Source: JAJRXR01 sp041987545 (lineage in GTDB: Bacteria; Planctomycetota; Phycisphaerae; Phycisphaerales; UBA1924). From it: DNA of 64,000 nt. The notes beneath the pieces are model-generated. The model saw nothing but the letters and a program-made list of their open reading frames with translations. It made no database searches and was not told the origin of the DNA. The stretch lies in the NCBI GenBank assembly GCA_041987545.1, contig JBHIWH010000009.1:1-64000 (forward strand), given 5' to 3'. How positions within the stretch are numbered: the stretch's first letter is position 1; each line of letters starts with the position of its first letter. Below, one piece after another: positions 8,795-16,240 of the stretch. Both the position numbers and the translations under genes were made by a program.

Positions 8795-9307
8795 ATGAGC
8801 TTGCGGTCCGAGATCGAGGCCTGGGACGGGAAGTCGGCGGGCGAGATCGGGCGGGTGTACGAGCGGCACGCGGGCTCGCGGGGGTTCGCGGGGCGGCTGG
8901 TGCGGCTGCTCGACGAGCCGGCGCTGCAGGTCGGGGCGACGTGGCTGCTCAAGCGCTGGTTCGAGGAGGGCGGGGCGCCGGAGGCGTTGGCGTCGGAGCT
9001 GTACGCGAGGGCGGGCGGGTTGGTCGCGTGGGAGGCGAGGCTGCACCTGCTGCAGTGCATGCCGTACGTGCCGGCGCCGCGTGGGCGGGCGGGGGCCGTG
9101 GCCCGGTTTCTCGACGGGTGCCTGGCGGACGAGAACAAGTTCGTACGCGCGTGGGCGTACAGCGGGTACTACGAGCTGGCGTTGGCACACCCGCGGTACC
9201 GGGCCGAGGCGGTGGCGCTGCTGGCGGACGCGATGGAGACGGAGACGGCGGCTTCGGTGCGGGCGCGGGTGCGGCGTGTGCTCCGCCGCGGGTTCCCGGG
9301 TGGGTGA
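8795..9307 (+). CDS. Small HEAT-repeat-like protein
   Basis: An uncharacterised 170-residue protein. It is predicted almost wholly helical, with regularly spaced pairs of amphipathic helices (GFAGRLVRLLDE, ARLHLLQCMPYV, VRAWAYSGYYELA, ASVRARVRRVLRRGF), as in HEAT or Armadillo-like repeats. No signal peptide, membrane segment or catalytic motif is seen. It stands alone, 39 bp after the dockerin-tailed gene and 67 bp before the ABC-F gene. AAGAAT lies 5 nt upstream of the ATG but is a weak -10. Function unknown. Confidence 0.7.
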   Translation: MSLRSEIEAWDGKSAGEIGRVYERHAGSRGFAGRLVRLLDEPALQVGATWLLKRWFEEGGAPEALASELYARAGGLVAWEARLHLLQCMPYVPAPRGRAGAVARFLDGCLADENKFVRAWAYSGYYELALAHPRYRAEAVALLADAMETETAASVRARVRRVLRRGFPGG

Positions 9308-9362
9308 CTCGGGCGGGCGGCTACGGCGGGTTGCGGGTGATGAACGCCCGGGCCTCGAGAAC

Positions 9363-9368
9363 TAGACT
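9363..9368 (+). promoter_or_regulatory. Putative -10 box of the ABC-F gene (leaderless)
   Basis: TAGACT ends 6 nt before the ATG at 9375. No Shine-Dalgarno sequence is present. Confidence 0.5.
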
Positions 9369-9374
9369 CCGCCC

Positions 9375-11375
9375 ATGCCGATCCTGGCCGGGACCAACAT
9401 CGCGCACGCGTACGGCAACGACGTCGTGCTCTCGGGCGTGTCGGTCTCGGTCGAGCCGGGCGAGCGCGTGGGCGTGGTCGGGCGGAACGGGACGGGCAAG
9501 AGCACGCTCCTGAAGATCCTGGGGGGGCTGCTCAAGTCGGACTCGGGGGACGTGACGCTCCAGAGGGGGGCGCGGGCGTCGTACCTGAAGCAGGACCCGG
9601 ACTTCAACCCGGGGGACACGCTGCGGGACGCGGCCGAGGGCGCGTTCGCGGCGCTGCACGCGCTGCACGCGGAGCTGGAGGGGATCTTCGAGGCGATGGG
9701 CTCGGCCGAGGGCGCCGGGCTCGAGAAGCTGATGCGCGAGCAGGAGCGGCTGGAGAGGGCGATCGAGGCCGCGGGCGGGTACGCGATCGACCACAGGATC
9801 GATGCGGTGCTGCACGGGCTGGGCTTCGACGACTCGCAGTTCCAGATCGCCGTCGGGGACTTGTCGGGCGGGCAGAAGGGCCGGCTGGCGCTGGCGCGGG
9901 CGCTGCTCGAGGGGCCGGACGTGCTGCTGCTCGACGAGCCGACGAACCACCTGGACCTGGCGGGGCGGGAGTGGCTCGAGGAGTTCCTGCGGGACGAGTT
10001 CGGCGGGGCGGTGCTGATGGTCTCGCACGACCGGTACCTGCTGGACCGGGTGGTGGACCGGATCGTGGAGGTCGAGCAGGCGCGGCTGATCGAGTACCCG
10101 GGCAACTACAGGGCGTTCCGGAAGCTGCGTGCCGAGCGTCGCGAGGCGCAGATGCGGGCGTACGAGAAGCAGCAGACGGAGTTCAAGCGGGAAGAGGCGT
10201 TCATCCGCAAGTACAAGGCGGGGCAGCGGGCCAAGCAGGCGCGGGGGCGGGAGTCGAGGCTGGAGCGGGCGAAGCTGGACTCGACGCTGGAGCGGCCGAT
10301 GGAGCTGGCCGAGCTGCGGCTGAGCCTGGCGCGGGCCGAGCGGACGGGGGACATCGTCGCGACGGCGCGCGGGCTGGGCAAGCGGTACGTCAACGACGAC
10401 GGCTCGGAGAAGGTGCTGTTCGATGACCTGAGCGTGAAGATCGGCCGGGGCGAGCGCTGGGGGATCATCGGGCCCAACGGCGCGGGCAAGACGACGCTGG
10501 TGCGGACGCTGCTGGGCGAGGTGGAGCCGGGCGCGGGGAGCGTGAGCCTGGGCAGCAAGCTTGAAGTCGGCTACTTCCGGCAGTCGGACGAGGGGCTCGA
10601 CCCGGAGCGGGCGCTGTACCGGCAGATGCAGGAGCTGGTGAAGAAGGAGACGGGGGAGCGGGTGCTGCTGAGCGAGCAGGAGGCGCGGAACCTGGCCGGG
10701 GCGTTCCTGTTCAGCGGGCGGGAGCAGGAGAAGGAGGTGGGCGTGCTCTCGGGGGGCGAGCGGGCGCGGGTGCGGCTGGCGGCGCTGCTCGCGTGCGCCA
10801 AGAACGTGCTCGTGCTCGACGAGCCGACCAACCACCTGGACATCCCCAGCGCCGAGCGGATCGAGGAGGCGCTGTCTCGCCCTGACCCTGACGATCCCAG
10901 GAAGGGCGGGGCGTTCGAGGGGACGCTGCTGCTGATCAGCCACGACCGGGCGCTGATCGACGCGACGTGTGACCACCTGCTCGTGCTGGACGGTCGGGGC
11001 GGGGCGGAGGTCTTCGCGGGGACGTACACGGAGTGGCACGACCGGCAGGTCCGGCGGCGGGAGGAGCGGGCGCGGGCGGCCGAGGAGGCGACGGCGCGGC
11101 GCAAGCCCGCGACGGTTGCCAACGGCGCGGTCGCGGCGCCCCAGAAGCAGGCGAAGGACGAGGCCAAGAGCAAGTACTCCTGGATGTCGATCGAGAAGAT
11201 CGAGGAGCGGATCGCGCTGCTCGAGTCGCAGGTGGGCGAGATCGATCGGAAGCTGGCGGACCCGGACGTGTGGGCGGACGTCGCGCGGGCGAACGCGCTG
11301 ACCGAGGAGCGCGATCGGCTGCGCGAGGAGTTGGGGCCATTGGAGGCCGAGTGGCTCAGGAAGGCGGAGTCATGA
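9375..11375 (+). CDS. ABC-F family ATPase (Uup/EttA type)
   Basis: A soluble tandem-ATPase protein of 666 residues without membrane domains, of the class that acts on ribosomes or in DNA repair. The first nucleotide-binding domain has GRNGTGKST near residue 35, a LSGGQKGRLALARALL signature near 164 and LLLDEPTNHLDL. The second has GPNGAGKTT near 366, LSGGERARVRLAALL near 458 and VLDEPTNHLDIPS. The linker (about 250-310) is long and basic, as in ABC-F proteins. The last 100 residues form a charged coiled coil like that of Uup. Function within ABC-F is not decided by sequence. The stop overlaps the next ATG (ATGA). Confidence 0.92.
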   Translation: MPILAGTNIAHAYGNDVVLSGVSVSVEPGERVGVVGRNGTGKSTLLKILGGLLKSDSGDVTLQRGARASYLKQDPDFNPGDTLRDAAEGAFAALHALHAELEGIFEAMGSAEGAGLEKLMREQERLERAIEAAGGYAIDHRIDAVLHGLGFDDSQFQIAVGDLSGGQKGRLALARALLEGPDVLLLDEPTNHLDLAGREWLEEFLRDEFGGAVLMVSHDRYLLDRVVDRIVEVEQARLIEYPGNYRAFRKLRAERREAQMRAYEKQQTEFKREEAFIRKYKAGQRAKQARGRESRLERAKLDSTLERPMELAELRLSLARAERTGDIVATARGLGKRYVNDDGSEKVLFDDLSVKIGRGERWGIIGPNGAGKTTLVRTLLGEVEPGAGSVSLGSKLEVGYFRQSDEGLDPERALYRQMQELVKKETGERVLLSEQEARNLAGAFLFSGREQEKEVGVLSGGERARVRLAALLACAKNVLVLDEPTNHLDIPSAERIEEALSRPDPDDPRKGGAFEGTLLLISHDRALIDATCDHLLVLDGRGGAEVFAGTYTEWHDRQVRRREERARAAEEATARRKPATVANGAVAAPQKQAKDEAKSKYSWMSIEKIEERIALLESQVGEIDRKLADPDVWADVARANALTEERDRLREELGPLEAEWLRKAES

Positions 11376-11746
11376 GCGAGCGGGGCGGGGAGAGCGGGCG
11401 GGCGGCGCCGCCGACGGAGCCCGGGCAGGTCGGGCCCGCGCCGGCCGAGAAGAGCGGGGCGATGGAGGACTATCACCGGGTGGCCGAGACCGTCGGGTTC
11501 GTGCCGTCGCTGCGGGTGAAGGACAACCTGTTCCAGATGGTGTTCGTGCTGTCCGGTATTGGTGTTGGCGTGCTGCTCGGCTGGCTGGGTGCTCGGGGCC
11601 AGAGCCCGCGGCTTGGGTCGGGTGTGTCGCCCGCGATCGCGATGACGATCGGGGGCGTGCTGGGGTTCATCGTCGCCGGGGTCGTGAGCGGCCTGATCCT
11701 GATGGTCGTGGGCTGGGTGCGGGCGTTGCGGGGACGGGGCGACTAG
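11372..11746 (+). CDS. Small membrane protein downstream of the ABC-F gene
   Basis: An uncharacterised protein of 124 residues. The first 50 residues are polar, and two hydrophobic segments follow at about 52-72 and 88-112, ending in a basic tail. The ATG overlaps the ABC-F stop by 4 bp (ATGA), so it is co-transcribed and probably translationally coupled. Its TAG shares the CTAG palindrome with the stop of the convergent gene. No recognised family; function unknown. Confidence 0.72.
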   Translation: MSERGGESGRAAPPTEPGQVGPAPAEKSGAMEDYHRVAETVGFVPSLRVKDNLFQMVFVLSGIGVGVLLGWLGARGQSPRLGSGVSPAIAMTIGGVLGFIVAGVVSGLILMVVGWVRALRGRGD

Positions 11747-12828
11747 CCGTGGGCGGCGAAGTGCCGCCGCATCGCGTCCAGGACTCGGGGCCAGGCGCTC
11801 TTGAAGTACGACTCGGTCTGGTCCCAGTGCTCGGCGTCGCCGAAGCCGAGGTGGGTGAGTGTGACATCGGTCCGGCCGTCGCCCGCGGGCTCGAGCTCGA
11901 CGACGACCCAGGTGCGCTTGGCGCGTGACTCGGGCTGGGCGGGCGGGGCGTTCCAGGTGAACGAGATCATGCGGTTGGGGACGTAGCTGAGGACCTGGCA
12001 GCCGTTGGAGCCGAGCGAGCCGTCGAAGAGCCACTCGTAGCGGCCGCCGATGGCCAGGTCGATGTTGGCTGTCGCGTCGGGGCGGCTCTGGGCATAGACG
12101 TCCTGCCAGCCGGCGGCGGTGGCCCAGGCGCCGAAGACCTCGGCGGGCGGCGCGTCGATGGTGGCGGCCTCGGTGAACGAGCGGAGGTCGAGTCCCGAGG
12201 CGTCGAACAGGGCGGCGTTGATCGGGCGTGCGACGCCCGCGGGGGCGGCGGCGCCGACCGCGTCATCGCCTTCGGCGTCGTCGGTGACTCGGCGCCAGAC
12301 GCCTTCCATGATCTGCTGCTCGGCGTCGGAGCCCGCGGGCGTCATCCAGACCTTCCAGGTGTAGGCGTCGGGGCCGTCGGTCTTGACGCGCTGGCGGATG
12401 CGCGTGCCGCCCTCGGTCATGTCTGTCAGGATGACGATGGCGTCGCCCTCCTTCCTGACCTCGGTGGGCAGGTTGGTCACCGAGCCGTCGTGGGTGAAGC
12501 CGATCGCGGTGGTCTGGTTCGTGGCGGCGTCGTGGGCGTAGACGGAGAAGTACCGCTCGTAGACGGGGCCGTCGTTGTCCCGGACGATGGTGGCGACCTC
12601 GACGAAGTTGCCGCCGAGGCCAACGCGGTACTCGTTGCGGGCGTTGAGGGTGTCGCCCCAGGCCCAGCGGGCGTCGATGACCCAGTCGCCGATGAAGTAG
12701 TCGAGGGCCTGGAGGGGGCCGTCGGCGACGTGCTCGGGCCTGGGCGGGGCGGAGAGGGGCGCGTCGTCGGCGAGGGCGGCGGGCGCGAGGACGAGCGAGA
12801 GCGCGGCGGCGGCGAGGGAGATACGCAT
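11743..12828 (-). CDS. Secreted two-domain protein: DUF1579-like plus SRPBCC/AHSA1-like
   Basis: A 361-residue protein with a signal peptide (about 1-21, cleaved after ALA). The first domain (about 35-190: ALDYFIGDWVIDARW, then GGTRIRQRVKTDG) resembles the DUF1579-like beta-barrel found in secreted proteins. The second (about 215-361: FTEAATIDAPPAEVFGAWAT, then GGRYEWLFDG) is an SRPBCC domain of the AHSA1/CalC type, which usually binds hydrophobic ligands in the cytoplasm. Its fusion to an exported protein is uncommon. The ATG has an AGGAGAC Shine-Dalgarno and begins 2 bp after the tetR-like stop, so the two genes form an operon and this protein is probably the regulator's target. Confidence 0.8.
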   Translation of the reverse strand: MRISLAAAALSLVLAPAALADDAPLSAPPRPEHVADGPLQALDYFIGDWVIDARWAWGDTLNARNEYRVGLGGNFVEVATIVRDNDGPVYERYFSVYAHDAATNQTTAIGFTHDGSVTNLPTEVRKEGDAIVILTDMTEGGTRIRQRVKTDGPDAYTWKVWMTPAGSDAEQQIMEGVWRRVTDDAEGDDAVGAAAPAGVARPINAALFDASGLDLRSFTEAATIDAPPAEVFGAWATAAGWQDVYAQSRPDATANIDLAIGGRYEWLFDGSLGSNGCQVLSYVPNRMISFTWNAPPAQPESRAKRTWVVVELEPAGDGRTDVTLTHLGFGDAEHWDQTESYFKSAWPRVLDAMRRHFAAHG

Positions 12829-12830
12829 GG

Positions 12831-13451
12831 TCAGGTCTCCTGTGGTCGTTGATCGCGGGCGCCTGTCTCGGCGCCGGTGAGCAGGTCGGTGTACGCCCGG
12901 AGCTGGGCGACGGAGTCGTCGAACGGGGCGAGGGAGCCGGCGGCGCGGGCCTGCATGATGCCGCCCTCCATCACGGTCAGGACCATCCGCGACAGGGCGC
13001 GGCGGTCGGTGTCGGGCGGGAGGCGGTCGGCGCCCTCGTCGAGCCAGGCGAGGATCGCATCGGCCCAGTTGTGGAAGTTGATGTCGATGAACGGGCGGGC
13101 CTCCGGGTGCGTGTCCGAGACCTCGAGGGCGAGGTTGCCGATCGGGCAGCCCAGGCGGCAGTCGGTCGCGACGAGGTTGCCGCGGTACCAGGCCAGGAGC
13201 TTGAAGATGCGTTCGATGGGGTCGGGCTCGGCCTGCTCGATCGGGTCCATGACGAGGGGGCGGAGATGGTCCTCGTACCACTTGAGCACCCCGATGAGCA
13301 GGGCGTCCTTGGAGGGGAAGAAGTGGTAGAGCGAGCCGGTGTTGATCCCGGCCTCGCGGCAGATGGTCGCGACGCCGGTGGCGGCGAAGCCCTGCTCGAG
13401 GAAGAGCCGGGCGGCGGTCGTCAGGATGGTCTCGCGTGTGTCGGGGGCCAC
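12831..13451 (-). CDS. TetR/AcrR-family transcriptional repressor
   Basis: A 206-residue repressor. The N-terminal helix-turn-helix is classic TetR: RETILTTAARLFLEQGFAAT, then INTGSLYHFFPSKDALLIGVL. The C-terminal ligand domain (about 75-206) contains DCRLGCPIGNLALEV, a cysteine-bearing motif seen in NemR/AcrR-like members, which sense electrophiles or organic ligands through cysteines; this is inference. The GTG start was chosen because it gives the standard TetR N-terminus and leaves an intact promoter with two operators upstream. It is followed 2 bp later by the SRPBCC gene. It probably represses itself and that gene. Confidence 0.9.
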   Translation of the reverse strand: MAPDTRETILTTAARLFLEQGFAATGVATICREAGINTGSLYHFFPSKDALLIGVLKWYEDHLRPLVMDPIEQAEPDPIERIFKLLAWYRGNLVATDCRLGCPIGNLALEVSDTHPEARPFIDINFHNWADAILAWLDEGADRLPPDTDRRALSRMVLTVMEGGIMQARAAGSLAPFDDSVAQLRAYTDLLTGAETGARDQRPQET

Positions 13452-13464
13452 GGGCGGGGCGTCC

Positions 13465-13534
13465 TTGAGTGATCGTTCAAGGACGATAGTGGCCTCTGCC
13501 GAGCCCTGCAAGCGGGTTTTGAGTGGTCGCTCAA
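13465..13534 (-). promoter_or_regulatory. tetR promoter with two matching 16-bp operators
   Basis: On the minus strand -35 TTGCAG (13506-13511) and -10 TATCGT (13483-13488) are separated by 17 bp. Two palindromes flank them: TTGAGTGATCGTTCAA (13465-13480), between the -10 and the start codon, and TTGAGTGGTCGCTCAA (13519-13534), upstream of the -35. Their centres are 54 bp apart, about five helical turns, so bound dimers would face the same side of the DNA. This predicts autorepression. Confidence 0.75.
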
Positions 13535-13570
13535 GTTTTTTGGGGCGGCGTCCGAGCGGCGGGCGGGGGA

Positions 13571-14632
13571 TCAATCGGCGGCGAAGAAGCGGCGGTGGTG
13601 GGCGAGGATCTCGCGGCAGAGGTGCTCGTCGGGGGTGTCGGACTCGACGCCGGCCTCGAACGTGCCGCCGAGGATCAGGGCGTCCTCGCGGGGGAACATG
13701 TACTTGTACCCGTCGTGGACGATGTAGCCCAGGGGCTGGGGGCGGAGGTGCAGGAGCAGGCCGCGGGCGGGGTACATGTCCCGGTCGTCGAAGAGCTCTC
13801 GCGAGCCGAGGGCGAGGCAGTTGACGATCACGGGCTCGGCCAGTGTCTCGAGCTGCTCGCGGGAGTCGAACGTGCGCGGGACGAGGGCGCCGCCCTTGGA
13901 CTCGACGTCGGCCGCGAGCGTGCGCAGGAAACGGGGCGTGTGGATGAAGTCGGTGCGGAAGACACGGCCCGAGCGGGGCGGGCCGGCGAGGGGGAGGCGC
14001 TCGAGGAGTTCGGGCTCGTGGAGGGTGCCGTTGTCGAAGTAGCGCTGCTCGTGCGGGGCGTAGGCTGGCTCGTAGACGGGCAGCTCCTCGACCCCCCACT
14101 TGTCGCGGTCGATCTCCCGGAACGCGCGGCGTGAGCGGCGGAGGACGTCGTGGAAGCGGACGATGCGCTCGGGCGAGTCGCCGAACTCGACGCCCGTGGG
14201 CAGCCAGAGGGCGCCGGCGATGTTGGACGTGGTGTCGGTGGCGAACTTGGCGGCGTAGCAGGTGACGGGGTGGCCGCGGCTCAGCAGCTCGCGGGCGGTG
14301 GCGAGGGCGGTGACGCCGCCGCCGAGGACGGCGACAGGGGGGAGAGAGGAAGAGAGAGAAGTCAGAGCCCCCTCACCCCGGCCCTCTCCCCCGGGGGGGA
14401 GAGGGAGGGAGAGCGCGTCGGCGACGAGGTCGGCGGCGAGCTGCGCTGAGCCGAATGAGAGTGTGACGCCGCAGCCGCTCTGGCCGTAGTTGTGGATCAG
14501 GGGTTTGGCGCCGCCGGGCGTGTTGAGGGAGTCGGTCTCGATGCGGAGCCCGCCGCGGCGGCAGGGGCGGATGCCGGCGATGAGGCGGAGGACGGCGTCG
14601 TCGGAGAGGTCGGGGGCGGGGAGGGTGGTCAC
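13571..14632 (-). CDS. FAD-dependent D-amino-acid-oxidase-like enzyme, circularly permuted
   Basis: A flavin oxidoreductase of the D-amino-acid oxidase fold, 353 residues, with its parts in permuted order. The segment that normally ends such enzymes comes first (IAGIRPCRRGGLRIETD, then LIHNYGQSGCGVTLSFGSAQ). After a linker comes the normal N-terminal FAD loop VAVLGGGVTALATARELLSRG, then TTSNIAGALWLP, and the protein ends with the middle of the fold (GGTFEAGVESDTPDEHLC). I recall similar permuted oxidoreductases in other bacteria. The linker PPGGEGRGEG is encoded by a palindromic repeat. The start is set at GTG 14632, with TATTCT 5 nt upstream; a TTG at 14713 would overlap the preceding gene. 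Substrate unknown. Confidence 0.8.
   Translation of the reverse strand: MTTLPAPDLSDDAVLRLIAGIRPCRRGGLRIETDSLNTPGGAKPLIHNYGQSGCGVTLSFGSAQLAADLVADALSLPLPPGGEGRGEGALTSLSSSLPPVAVLGGGVTALATARELLSRGHPVTCYAAKFATDTTSNIAGALWLPTGVEFGDSPERIVRFHDVLRRSRRAFREIDRDKWGVEELPVYEPAYAPHEQRYFDNGTLHEPELLERLPLAGPPRSGRVFRTDFIHTPRFLRTLAADVESKGGALVPRTFDSREQLETLAEPVIVNCLALGSRELFDDRDMYPARGLLLHLRPQPLGYIVHDGYKYMFPREDALILGGTFEAGVESDTPDEHLCREILAHHRRFFAAD
14368..14410. repeat. CCCTCACCCC-type palindromic repeat inside a coding region
   Basis: CCCTCTCCCCC (14382-14392) and GGGGGAGAGGG (14395-14405) form an 11-bp stem, preceded by CCCTCACCCCG. The sequence matches the repeat at 16085-16128. It sits in frame inside the D-amino-acid-oxidase-like gene and encodes PPGGEGRGEG. 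Confidence 0.8.
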
Positions 14633-14637
14633 GTTGA

Positions 14638-14643
14638 AGAATA
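14638..14643 (-). promoter_or_regulatory. Putative -10 box of the oxidase gene (leaderless)
   Basis: On the minus strand TATTCT ends 5 nt before GTG 14632. It supports that start over the TTG at 14713. Confidence 0.45.
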
Positions 14644-14669
14644 GCCCTGCCCGGTTCTGACTCAGTACA

Positions 14670-15395
14670 TCAGGGGGCTGGATGGTCGGCAGGGAGGGGG
14701 AGGAGAGTCCCAACCCAGCTCATGTCACAGTTGAATCGCTTGGCGTACTTTTCTACGAGTTCGGGATCGATGTGGAACGCCGACGCCTGCTCACGTCGAG
14801 ACTCGAACTGGTGCCCGACTCGGAGGATTGCCCAGTTCGCGTAGTCACGATTGAACGACATCGGATCGTCGAGCAGGCCCGCGGCGCACGATATCGAGTT
14901 GGGATCATCGATATCCCAGACGAGACCCAACACGAGACCGGCCAGGTAGCCACTCTCCTCGGACGAGAAGTGCTCGGCCTTCGTTTCGAGACATACACGC
15001 CTCGCGACGAGAATCGCGAAGAGATCTACTGCTCGGACCGCGTGGCCGAAGACGTGATTCGCATCGAGGCCACCACGACACTCGATTGATCTCTCTCCAT
15101 GCAGGATTCGAATACTGCCGATGCCGCAGCCCAGATATCCGCGGTTGGCCTGTTCCGCGGTTTCGACCAGTTCCGGCAAGCGATGGACGACCCCGCGACG
15201 GAGCGCGTTGTACTCGGAATCAGAGACCGGCTGTTCGAGTTCATCCAGATGCAGCCAATCGGGCGGCGAGTCTCGCGTGTCGCTAGGACGCGCCGGCGTA
15301 ACCTGAGGTGGGGGTAGGCCGCTGGCTCCACCGAGTGCCACCAACGAGGGAAGCAGGAGGCCGATCGCGGTCAGGTGTAGCATTCGCATGTTCAT
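14670..15395 (-). CDS. Hypothetical secreted protein of atypical composition
   Basis: An unrecognised 241-residue protein. The N-terminus (MNMRMLHLTAIGLLLPSLVA) is a signal peptide ending near GGASG. The mature part has several cysteines (LGCGIGS, IECRGG, RVCLET, ISCAAG) and no motif I can name. Codon use is less GC3-biased than in the neighbours, which suggests later acquisition. Three ATGs (15395, 15389, 15383) and an upstream GTG (15416) are possible starts; 15395 gives the longest conventional signal peptide. It lies 37 bp upstream of the oxidase gene on the same strand. Function unknown. Confidence 0.65.
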   Translation of the reverse strand: MNMRMLHLTAIGLLLPSLVALGGASGLPPPQVTPARPSDTRDSPPDWLHLDELEQPVSDSEYNALRRGVVHRLPELVETAEQANRGYLGCGIGSIRILHGERSIECRGGLDANHVFGHAVRAVDLFAILVARRVCLETKAEHFSSEESGYLAGLVLGLVWDIDDPNSISCAAGLLDDPMSFNRDYANWAILRVGHQFESRREQASAFHIDPELVEKYAKRFNCDMSWVGTLLPLPADHPAP

Positions 15396-15458
15396 ATGTA
15401 CGGATACAACGGTCACCTGTCCGGCGGATTGCCTGACGGGGACATGTTCGGCACAGCG

Positions 15459-15953
15459 TCAACTCAGCGTCTTGACCGCCTCCAGCACTTCCTCGGCGTG
15501 GCCCGGGACCTTGACCTTGTCCCAGCGCTGCGCGACCTTGCCGTCGGCGTCGATCAGGTAGGTGGTGCGGGCGATGCCCATGTACTTGCGGCCGTACATG
15601 GACTTCTCGACCCAGACGCCGTACTTCTTGCAGACGAGCGGGTCGGGCTTGCCGTCCTTGTTGAGGCGGTCGTCGGCGAGGAGGGGGTAGGTCAGGCCCT
15701 CTTTGTCCGCGAACTTCTTCTTGGACTTGGGCGGGAGGATTGAGATGGCCATGACTCTGGCCTTGGAGCGCTTGAACCGGGGGAGGAGGTCCTGGAACTG
15801 GCAGGCCTCGTCGGTGCAGCCGCTGGTCATGTCCTTGGGGTAGAAGAAGAGGACGACGGGGTGGCCGGCGTGGTCGGCGAGGGTGTGGGTCTTGCCGTCC
15901 TGGTCCGGGAGTGAGAAGTCGGGGGCGTTGCGGCCTGGTTTGATGAGGGGCAT
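15459..15953 (-). CDS. bcp: Thioredoxin-dependent peroxiredoxin, Bcp/PrxQ type
   Basis: A cytoplasmic peroxiredoxin that reduces hydrogen peroxide and organic hydroperoxides with thioredoxin as donor. The 164-residue thioredoxin fold carries the peroxidatic Cys46 in the motif YPKDMTSGCTDEAC and a resolving Cys51 five residues later, the arrangement of the PrxQ subfamily. The KKYGVWVEKSMYGRKYMGI and RTTYLIDADG segments are typical of Bcp. The ATG is preceded by a GAGGAT Shine-Dalgarno. Upstream lies a tract of tandem repeats, so its promoter must lie in or beyond them. Confidence 0.95.
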   Translation of the reverse strand: MPLIKPGRNAPDFSLPDQDGKTHTLADHAGHPVVLFFYPKDMTSGCTDEACQFQDLLPRFKRSKARVMAISILPPKSKKKFADKEGLTYPLLADDRLNKDGKPDPLVCKKYGVWVEKSMYGRKYMGIARTTYLIDADGKVAQRWDKVKVPGHAEEVLEAVKTLS

Positions 15954-15963
15954 TGGGATCCTC

Positions 15964-16063
15964 GTGAGGTCGGCAGGTCGTGAGGTCGGCAGGTCGTGAA
16001 GTCGGCAGGTCGTGAGGTCGGCAGGTCGTGAGGTCGTGAGGTCGGCAGGTCGGGAGGTCGGGA
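15964..16063. repeat. Tandem repeat tract (AGGTCGGC/AGGTCGTG units)
   Basis: Roughly a dozen 8-bp units alternate between AGGTCGGC and AGGTCGTG, giving an imperfect 16-bp higher-order repeat (GGTCGGCAGGTCGTGA). The tract starts right behind the bcp start codon. A related short tract lies after ptsN at 25788-25829. Confidence 0.85.
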
Positions 16064-16084
16064 GAGGAGACAGAGGAGTTGTAG

Positions 16085-16128
16085 ACCCTCACCCCTGCCC
16101 TCTCCCGCGGGGCGCGGGAGAGGGGGTT
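16085..16128. repeat. CCCTCACCCC-type palindromic repeat
   Basis: CCCTCACCCCT is followed by a perfect 12-bp stem CCCTCTCCCGCG / CGCGGGAGAGGG (16098-16109 and 16113-16124) with loop GGG. It is the second copy of the element found inside the oxidase gene at 14368. The remaining spacer to 16240 holds no gene I can support. Confidence 0.85.
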
Positions 16129-16240
16129 GGAACGGCTCGGTCCGCGCGCGAAACCAGCGCGCCGGCCCTGCGTACCGGCGCGCTGGCTCGCGTGCATGTG
16201 TCCCGCCCAGGCGAGCGGGTGATGTCCCCCACAGAGGGGG

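Noticed and set aside
14633..14713. TTG start at 14713 for the oxidase gene
   Set aside because: It would overlap the preceding gene and add an unconserved stretch, while GTG 14632 has a TATTCT box 5 nt upstream.
15964..16063. CRISPR array
   Set aside because: Units are 8-16 bp, directly adjacent and without unique spacers.
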